Shown: positions 58,042 to 64,000 of the stretch, piece after piece | Position numbering within the stretch: position 1 is the first letter of the stretch | Layout of the letters: the number at the start of each line of letters is the position of its first letter | From: Trichomonas tenax | Lineage: Eukaryota > Parabasalia > Trichomonadida > Trichomonadidae | Direction: 5' to 3' | DNA length: 64,000 nucleotides | Assembly (NCBI GenBank): GCA_023091735.1 | Contig: JALKBU010000097.1 | Span: forward strand, 22,255-86,254 | The notes under the pieces: generated by a model | Databases searched by the model: none | What the model was told of the DNA's origin: nothing | Seen by the model: only the letters and a program-made list of their open reading frames with translations | Translations under genes and position numbers: made by a program

Positions 58042-60945
58042 TTATTTCTTTCCATTAGATTTAACCCTTCCAGATGAGTTTGTTTGCTGATCATTGTTCT
58101 TATCTTCTGTCTCCTTTTGCAGTGTGTTTTCTATCGTCTTTCTAACCTGTTTTTGTCTTTCAGTGATTACATAATGTACTAAGTTCTGAATGCTGAGTGA
58201 TCTCTGGTTGATTTGCATCATTGGCATCGCAAACTGGAAGAACCTATCGCTGCGGTATAATGATGATGTCATATCGAAGTAAGACATCGAAAGAGGGAAT
58301 CCTTTCAGGTCAATGTTGCCTATTGTGAGTATCTTTGTGAAGTACATCGGGACACCAATGGTATTAGGCATCACAGGGGAGAACACTCTTGCCATCACAG
58401 AGACATCGTCCCTTGTTGCATTGATGAAACAGTTAGCGATGCCGAGAGATGATTTCTTGATGACTTCAAAATTCTCGACTCTGAGTGAGAATGTAAGAGC
58501 TTTTCCTCCAGGAGATATATACATAATGAGTCTGGGCTCCTTGGATATATCATAGAAGTCGAATGATGATGCATCTAACTTAACTTCAAAGTCACTTTGT
58601 GATCCATCAAAAAGAACTGCAAAATTAAGTCCATTCATCTCAGCTTGGTTTAGTGCTTTCGTGCCATCAGTGATCTTGAATGAAAATGTGTCAATTGAAG
58701 CGAGAAAGTTGCTTCCTATGATGTTCTTGAAATATCTGTTGATGTCGAATTTCATCGATGTTTCTATTGTCAACTTTGTTGCACGAAGTTCGATTTGTGA
58801 TTCGAAATCAAAGCTAATAGTGTCTGCAGCAATCGAGAATGGTTCTCCTGGCGCTGTATCAATGGATTGAATATTGACCTGTATTCCTGCAATCGTGGAT
58901 ATATCAACACCAACAAGTGTAATCTTTCCGATGTCGATTTGGTTTATAGTGCCATAAGAAAAGAACGCGAATATCGAGGAGAAATCAAACTGGCTCTGAT
59001 CTATACTTGCATACGAAGATCTCATCTCTCTTATTATGAAATCGTATTCATAATCACGTGCGACGGAGTTTCCGAATGCCATCTCTTCAGCTCTCATCTT
59101 TGAAGGATTGTGATTAAGGAAAGAAAGATAAACTTTCTTGTAGTGAGCACCGTTGATTATTAACTCTTCAAGTGTGCATCGGGAACTTCCATCGCGGACG
59201 GGACGAAGATCTCCAACTTTTCCAGAGATTCCATGTGACGTTGAGATGGAGTCGAATCTAAATTCGTTGAGATCTCCAATAACATTGTGCGCTGTGATTG
59301 CATCGTGATCGAGAAGGATTCCTGCTTCAGTGATGTCCATAGAAATCATCCATAGCTTCGGAACTCGCGCGGATTTCATCGAAACGTGTGCAGATTTAGC
59401 GATGAGGTCGATCATTCCGCAAAACTCGAGTTGCTTCATCTCTCCTGTGAGAAGCATCAAATACACAATTCCCGTGATCTCAAAGTCTGTGAAATCGAGT
59501 GTTGAAGAAATCAATTCTCCGGCTTTGCACATTATAGAGAATTCTTGAACTCCTATGACATGAGAGATGTTTAGAGATCCAGGGAAAATAGAATCAATCA
59601 TAGTTCTCGACTTTTCAATTGTTGTTTGCGGCTTTTTGCTTACATCAATTGCCGTGTTTGAGATTTGAATCGTGTTGAGAAGAGAAACATTTTCGATGAT
59701 TCCTTTTGACGTAATGATCTTGTAATTGGTGTTGAAGAAAGGAGATGTGTTAAGAAGCTTGAGCACTTCTATGAAGTCTGTAAGAAAAGCATATTTGATG
59801 TGGAAAGTTTCGAGTTTGACCATGTGATTGATATCAAGTTCAAGATTTTCTGTGCTGACGATGAGAGGACGGCAATGAGGCAATTCAAACTCTAATTCAC
59901 CTTTGCTTGACTTGAAAACGCCTTGGAATTGCTGATATTTCTGTGAAACGAGTTTGATATATGAATTTTTGATAAATTCTGCTTTCAATCGAAAATCGTC
60001 AATTGCGAATGTGGTTGTTTCAAGTATGACAGGGTGCATCAAAAGAGGTAGAATTGAAGTGTGTACTGTGACGTCTAACCTTTTTGCGGAAATTTCTCTC
60101 CATTTTAATACTAAATCGGTAGATTTGATATCAAATATGCTATTTTTGGAGTTTCCTATAAGGTATGGAATAACAATTGAATATTCTTCATCTTTGATTG
60201 AGAGATTTATATTTTGTGGAGCTGAAAATGAAATTGGAACACTTGTGTTTGCACCAATCTCTTCTCTCTTCAATAGTGTAATGATTACATCACATGTTTC
60301 TGTTGTGAAACGCCAAATTGGAGCTTTTTTCGAATATGCTTTCATTGTCTGTAATTTGGTGTGAATTTCGTTCTTAATGAGCTCCACTTCAACATTTGGA
60401 CAAAGGAATGAAATGAATTTCGGTATTTTGCCAAAATAATGAAGCGTATGGGTAAATTTTGGAATTGAAACTTTAACGAAGTCATTTTGGTATGAAAATT
60501 CGCGAATTTTCACATTGAATATAGAGGATGATAACGAGAACACTGCTCGCTTCAGTTTCAAATTATTATCGCCAAAAATCGTAACATCTTTCAATATGAT
60601 TGTCCAATTGAATAAATAGGACAATGACGAGTTTTTGTGGAGTATTCCTTGCTGTAAAATACCGAGAACTTTGGTAATTAGCGAGTAATCGAACGTAGTT
60701 TCAATATTCGAGAAAATAATTCGCCTACTGTCCCAAGCATTGATGGCAACGTGCTTGCAAGTGAGACTACCGAGTTCGTTTTGGATTTTTAAGTTAGTTA
60801 ACGAGAAAAAATTATATGCAGTTGAAAAAGAAACGTCAGCATCGAAATAATTGACCAAAATCTTCTTTATTATATAGCAATAGACACGTTTCGCACATAT
60901 ATACAAAACTACTACTAATATAAGAAGAAGAACAAAGAAATTCAT
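58042..60945 (-). CDS. Large N-terminally anchored beta-rich protein, bridge-like lipid-transfer or AsmA-like (967 aa)
   Basis: Intact frame. The first 25 residues are a membrane anchor (MNFFVLLLILVVVLYICAKRV), directly followed by VNYFDADVSFSTAYNFFSLTNLKIQNELGSLTCKHVAINAW, then hundreds of residues of alternating beta-strands (ISTIAGIQVNIQSIDT, IELRATKLTIETSMKFDIN). The tail is charged (RQKQVRKTIENTLQKETEDKNNDQQ). This build, an N-terminal anchor and a long run of beta-groove repeats starting with a strand set like LTNLKI-x-N, is that of AsmA-like and bridge-like lipid-transfer proteins (BLTP1/Csf1, BLTP2/Hobbit), which move lipids at membrane contacts. It is shorter than most of these. The assignment is by layout only. 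Seven TTTACATGWCA words lie upstream. Confidence 0.45.
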   Translation of the reverse strand: MNFFVLLLILVVVLYICAKRVYCYIIKKILVNYFDADVSFSTAYNFFSLTNLKIQNELGSLTCKHVAINAWDSRRIIFSNIETTFDYSLITKVLGILQQGILHKNSSLSYLFNWTIILKDVTIFGDNNLKLKRAVFSLSSSIFNVKIREFSYQNDFVKVSIPKFTHTLHYFGKIPKFISFLCPNVEVELIKNEIHTKLQTMKAYSKKAPIWRFTTETCDVIITLLKREEIGANTSVPISFSAPQNINLSIKDEEYSIVIPYLIGNSKNSIFDIKSTDLVLKWREISAKRLDVTVHTSILPLLMHPVILETTTFAIDDFRLKAEFIKNSYIKLVSQKYQQFQGVFKSSKGELEFELPHCRPLIVSTENLELDINHMVKLETFHIKYAFLTDFIEVLKLLNTSPFFNTNYKIITSKGIIENVSLLNTIQISNTAIDVSKKPQTTIEKSRTMIDSIFPGSLNISHVIGVQEFSIMCKAGELISSTLDFTDFEITGIVYLMLLTGEMKQLEFCGMIDLIAKSAHVSMKSARVPKLWMISMDITEAGILLDHDAITAHNVIGDLNEFRFDSISTSHGISGKVGDLRPVRDGSSRCTLEELIINGAHYKKVYLSFLNHNPSKMRAEEMAFGNSVARDYEYDFIIREMRSSYASIDQSQFDFSSIFAFFSYGTINQIDIGKITLVGVDISTIAGIQVNIQSIDTAPGEPFSIAADTISFDFESQIELRATKLTIETSMKFDINRYFKNIIGSNFLASIDTFSFKITDGTKALNQAEMNGLNFAVLFDGSQSDFEVKLDASSFDFYDISKEPRLIMYISPGGKALTFSLRVENFEVIKKSSLGIANCFINATRDDVSVMARVFSPVMPNTIGVPMYFTKILTIGNIDLKGFPLSMSYFDMTSSLYRSDRFFQFAMPMMQINQRSLSIQNLVHYVITERQKQVRKTIENTLQKETEDKNNDQQTNSSGRVKSNGKK

Positions 60946-60954
60946 TTTGTGATA

Positions 60955-61128
60955 TTTTACATGACAAATTTATATTTTCACATAACATTTTCCATAAATT
61001 TAAAATATTTACATGACAAATATAAAATTTACATGTCATCAATATTACATGGCAAATATTCACTTTACATGTCATAAAACCAGATTTTACATATTCACTT
61101 TACATGTCCGAATACTATTTACATGACA
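60955..61128. promoter_or_regulatory. Array of seven TTTACATG(T/A)CA words
   Basis: Plus-strand copies start at 60955, 61007, 61027, 61044, 61063, 61098 and 61117 (for example TTTTACATGACA, ATTTACATGTCA, ATTACATGGCA, CTTTACATGTCA), plus a degraded one at 61085. All have one orientation, within 185 bases of the start of the minus-strand gene at 60945. Confidence 0.6.
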
Positions 61129-61252
61129 TATATTTAAAAGTGTGAGATTTGGCATCTTCCTCGTGTAGAATAAGTAATAAAAGTGAAATTAGTTTATATA
61201 TATAATGAAAGAGTAAAATATAAAAACTCAGTTATGAGTTGGAATACAATTT

Positions 61253-63934
61253 CTACTCATCTGAGTCTGATGCTGATTCATCGTCAGAAGATGACTCATT
61301 AACTTCGTCATCTTCGAAGTCGTAGTTGTTATTTGCCGATGTGGTGAACAGCCATTCGTAGGAGAACTGGAAATCATTTTGAGGGATTGGTATTGCCAAA
61401 GATTGTCTGTCAACTTTTGGCGCAATATCGTCGAGTGTAACACCATCAGGAAGAACTGCATTGTCCATTCTTTCTGCGACGGATCTCCACAGTTCTTTGT
61501 CCTTTTGCATTCTTTGAAGAGTTGTACCTACTTCAAGCGCCTGAACGACAGAAATGAGTCTCAAAACGGCAGAGAAAGCTTCTGGGAAGTTTGATGGAAG
61601 GCAGACAAACAGTCCCTGAATTTCTCTCAGTTTCTCGAGTAACTTAGTAACGTTTGCAACAGTGAAGCGCTCGGATGTAGCAATAATGACGTTAAATATC
61701 ATCGATGCGAAATAGTGAGCGCAAGAGACGACAATTGTTTGGACAATTATCTCTGGAATGGAGTATTTGGTGATGGATTCCTTGAATAGTGCTGATGTTT
61801 CTGTTAAGTTCTTGTTTGACTGCTCATCAAATGTGATATTCTCGCCATCACACATGATGCATGTTCCAATGCTGGAGAAAAGCTTCTGTTTGAGAACACC
61901 CATAAGGGATGTTACGTAGCTTTCAAGTTTCTTCATCAATGGGAGATGGGCATCTGTATATGGTGAAGCTAAATTGTGGATTTCAATTCCGAAATTGAGG
62001 ATGGTTGAAAGGAGACCGAGAGCACCATCTAATTCAGCGTCTGTGCCAATACCGAAGTCAATAGCTTTGTAAATAGGAACAAACATTGTTGTGAGATCAG
62101 TTTCATTGAGGCAGCTGAATTCAAAAATGTGGTACTGCTTAAGAGGCATAACAATGTATTCTGTAAAGTTGAATGTCCTCTTATGAGGGATTGCGATATG
62201 GCGGAAGCATGCAGTAGAAATTTTGACGGAACATTGTCTGAGGGCAATATTGAGTAATTGGTGTTCTTGTATTGTTGAAGCAGAAATGAATTTGTTAATC
62301 TTTTCTTGATTAACTAAACGAATTTGTTCTTCCTCTGCCTTAAGTCTCGCCTCCTCCTCTGCCTTAAGTCTTGCTTCTTCCTCTGCTTTAAGTCTTGCCT
62401 CTTCCTCTGCTTTAAGTCTTGCCTCTTCCTCTGCTTTAAGTCTTGCCTCTTCTTCTGCCTTAAGTCTTGCTTCTTCCTCTGCCTTAAGTCTTGCTTCTTC
62501 CTCTGCTTTAAGACGAGCCTCTTCTTCTGCTTTAAGTCTTGCCTCTTCTTCTGCTTTAAGTCTTGCTTCTTCCTCTGCCTTAAGTCTTGCTTCTTCCTCT
62601 GCCTTAAGTCTTGCTTCTTCCTCTGCCTTAAGTCTTGCTTCTTCCTCTGCCTTAAGTCTTGCTTCTTCTTCTGCCTTAAGTCTTGCTTCTTCCTCTGCTT
62701 TAAGTCTTGCTTCTTCTTCTGCCTTAAGTCTTGCTTCTTCTTCTGCCTTAAGTTTCGCCTCTTCCTCTGCCTTAAGTCTTGCCTCTTCCTCTGCCTTAAG
62801 TCTTGCCTCTTCCTCTGCTTTAAGTCTTGCTTCTTCTTCTGCCTTAAGTCTTGCTTCTTCTTCTGCCTTAAGTCTTGCTTCTTCCTCTGCTTTAAGTCTT
62901 GCCTCTTCCTCTGCTTTAAGTCTTGCTTCTTCTTCTGCCTTAAGTTTCGCCTCTTCCTCTGCCTTAAGTCTTGCCTCTTCCTCTGCCTTAAGTCTTGCTT
63001 CTTCCTCTGCCTTAAGTCTTGCCTCTTCCTCTGCTTTAAGTCTTGCTTCTTCTTCTGCCTTAAGTCTTGCTTCTTCCTCTGCTTTAAGTCTCGCCTCTTC
63101 CTCTGCTTTAAGTCTTGCTTCTTCTTCTGCCTTAAGTCTCGCCTCTTCCTCTGCCTTAAGTCTTGCCTCTTCCTCTGCTTTAAGTCTTGCTTCTTCCTCT
63201 GCCTTAAGTCTCGCCTCTTCCTCTGCTTTAAGTCTTGCCTCTTCTTCTGCCTTAAGTCTTGCTTCTTCCTCTGCCTTAAGTCTTGCTTCTTCCTCTGCCT
63301 TAAGTCTCGCCTCTTCCTCTGCTTTAAGTCTTGCTTCTTCCTCTGCCTTATGTCTTGCTTCTTCTTCTGCTTTAAGTCTTGCTTCTTCTTCTGCTTTAAG
63401 TCTTGCTTCTTCTTCTGCTTTAAGTCTTGCTTCTTCCTCTGCCTTAAGTCTCGCCTCTTCCTCTGCTTTAAGTCTTGCTTCTTCCTCTGCCTTATGTCTT
63501 GCTTCTTCTTCTGCCTTATGTCTTGCTTCTTCCTCTGCTTTAAGTCTTGCTTCTTCTTCTGCTTTAAGTCTTGCTTCTTCTTCTGCCTTAAGTTTCGCCT
63601 CTTCCTCTGCCTTAAGTCTTGCCTCTTCCTCTGCCTTAAGTCTTGCTTCTTCCTCTGCCTTAAGTCTCGCCTCTTCCTCTGCTTTAAGTCTTGCTTCTTC
63701 TTCTGCCTTAAGTTTCGCCTCTTCCTCTGCCTTAAGTCTTGCTTCTTCCTCTGCCTTAAGTCTCGCCTCTTCCTCTGCTTTAAGTCTTGCTTCTTCCTCT
63801 GCCTTATGTCTTGCTTCTTCCTCTGCTTTAAGTCTCGCCTCTTCCTCTGCTTTAAGTCTTGCTTCTTCTGCTTTAAGTCTTGCTTCTTCCTCTGCCTTAA
63901 GTCTTGCCTCTTCTTCTGCCTTAAGTCTTGAGAC
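61253..63934 (-). CDS. Giant EEARLKA heptad-repeat protein, 3' end of gene
   Basis: The frame is open from the TAA at 63935-63937 down to TAG at 61253. The first about 534 codons are an almost perfect run of the heptad EEARLKA (76 or so copies; variants EARHKAE and EEAKLKA), a single long charged helix or coiled coil. A unique domain of about 360 residues follows ([85 protein letters not shown]), all helical and faintly like a dilute (DIL) globular tail. It ends in an acidic tail ([10 protein letters not shown]). There is no ATG in the repeats, so the gene must start right of the window; but TAA codons at 63935 and 63956 interrupt the same frame there. If these are real, translation could only start at ATG 62149 (298 aa). 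Confidence 0.7.
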   Translation of the reverse strand, partial: VSRLKAEEEARLKAEEEARLKAEEARLKAEEEARLKAEEEARHKAEEEARLKAEEEARLKAEEEARLKAEEEAKLKAEEEARLKAEEEARLKAEEEARLKAEEEARLKAEEEAKLKAEEEARLKAEEEARLKAEEEARHKAEEEARHKAEEEARLKAEEEARLKAEEEARLKAEEEARLKAEEEARLKAEEEARHKAEEEARLKAEEEARLKAEEEARLKAEEEARLKAEEEARLKAEEEARLKAEEEARLKAEEEARLKAEEEARLKAEEEARLKAEEEARLKAEEEARLKAEEEARLKAEEEARLKAEEEARLKAEEEARLKAEEEAKLKAEEEARLKAEEEARLKAEEEARLKAEEEARLKAEEEARLKAEEEARLKAEEEARLKAEEEAKLKAEEEARLKAEEEARLKAEEEARLKAEEEARLKAEEEARLKAEEEARLKAEEEARLKAEEEARLKAEEEARLKAEEEARLKAEEEARLKAEEEARLKAEEEARLKAEEEARLKAEEEARLKAEEEARLKAEEEARLKAEEEQIRLVNQEKINKFISASTIQEHQLLNIALRQCSVKISTACFRHIAIPHKRTFNFTEYIVMPLKQYHIFEFSCLNETDLTTMFVPIYKAIDFGIGTDAELDGALGLLSTILNFGIEIHNLASPYTDAHLPLMKKLESYVTSLMGVLKQKLFSSIGTCIMCDGENITFDEQSNKNLTETSALFKESITKYSIPEIIVQTIVVSCAHYFASMIFNVIIATSERFTVANVTKLLEKLREIQGLFVCLPSNFPEAFSAVLRLISVVQALEVGTTLQRMQKDKELWRSVAERMDNAVLPDGVTLDDIAPKVDRQSLAIPIPQNDFQFSYEWLFTTSANNNYDFEDDEVNESSSDDESASDSDE
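62333..63934 (-). repeat. Array of about 76 tandem 21-bp units coding EEARLKA
   Basis: The unit on the minus strand is GAAGCAAGACTTAAGGCAGA plus one base. Third positions vary (GCA/GCG, AGA/CGT, AAG/AAA, GAG/GAA) while the amino acids stay fixed; a few units read CAT (His) or AAA (Lys) instead of CTT or AGA. One unit near 63866 lacks three bases, keeping frame. Long open frames in two other frames are by-products of the array. Confidence 0.95.
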
Positions 63935-64000
63935 TTACTCTGCCTTAAGTCTTGCTTATTCCACTTCGTAAACACTTTCGTCCTCCTCAGCAATAAGCTC

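Noticed and set aside
62333..63934. CRISPR-like array
   Set aside because: The 21-bp units are contiguous with no spacers and code for protein; no cas genes.
62314..63993. Long minus-strand frame of [12 protein letters not shown] repeats and a long plus-strand frame rich in CFFLCLKS
   Set aside because: Both are other frames of the 21-bp array. Only the EEARLKA frame continues smoothly into unique coding sequence (to 61253) and shows third-base variation with fixed amino acids.
1..64000. tRNA, rRNA or snRNA genes
   Set aside because: No cloverleaf with a convincing GGTTCGAATCC-type arm and no rRNA-like GC-rich block was noticed by eye. A tRNA scan or covariance search was not possible here.

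Overview
The window reads as AT-rich nuclear DNA from a parabasalid protist (a trichomonad; Trichomonas or Tritrichomonas type, which I cannot separate by eye). The grounds are: almost all intact genes are single open frames with no obvious introns; start codons lie a few bases behind TCAYT-type initiators (the Inr class known from Trichomonas vaginalis); and the gene families are typical (BspA-like LRR surface protein, beta-helix surface protein, DUF3447-type ankyrin protein, glycine-rich surface protein, BTB-like/coiled-coil proteins, many HEAT/ARM proteins). Homologues of IFT25 and of the axonemal C1a-32/CFAP119 protein show that the organism is flagellated. The standard code is used: an intact gene ends in TGA.

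Region 1-15 kb is an accessory block. It holds seven copies (four intact, one cut by the window edge, two broken) plus one small relic of a family of secreted, very cysteine-rich F5/8 type C (discoidin-like) proteins. Between them lie decayed genes: an RNase D/Rrp6-like 3'-5' exonuclease, a glycine-rich surface protein and an ankyrin-repeat protein. One intact HEAT-repeat protein sits here too.

Region 15-24 kb carries intact housekeeping and surface genes: a beta-helix protein, a bromodomain/NET-like protein, an AAAP amino-acid transporter, two BTB-like coiled-coil proteins and IFT25. Region 24-31 kb is mostly decayed or repetitive: a broken protein kinase, an element of about 560 bp with terminal inverted repeats between 16-bp direct repeats, and a second copy of the same terminus next to two gene fragments.

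Region 31-54.5 kb is gene-dense: ribosomal protein eL38, an importin-alpha-like ARM protein, CFAP119-like, a BspA-like LRR protein, CLPTM1, a small membrane protein, a four-EF-hand protein, a dihydropyrimidine-dehydrogenase-like flavoprotein with a degenerate pyrimidine domain, a gene with one internal stop, the DNA primase large subunit, relics of a carboxymuconolactone decarboxylase and of an LRR gene, a PP4-type phosphatase, a phospholipase-B-like membrane protein and a large HEAT protein. Region 54.5-64 kb has a broken alpha/beta hydrolase with a low-complexity tail, a large membrane-anchored beta-rich protein, and the 3' end of a gene whose protein is built from about 76 EEARLKA heptads.

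Two non-coding signals recur. AAAAGTGACA (complement TGTCACTTTT) sits at several start codons, in two palindromes and in the terminal inverted repeats. TTTACATGTCA-like words occur singly upstream of several genes and as dense clusters (five and seven copies) upstream of the primase and the large membrane protein.
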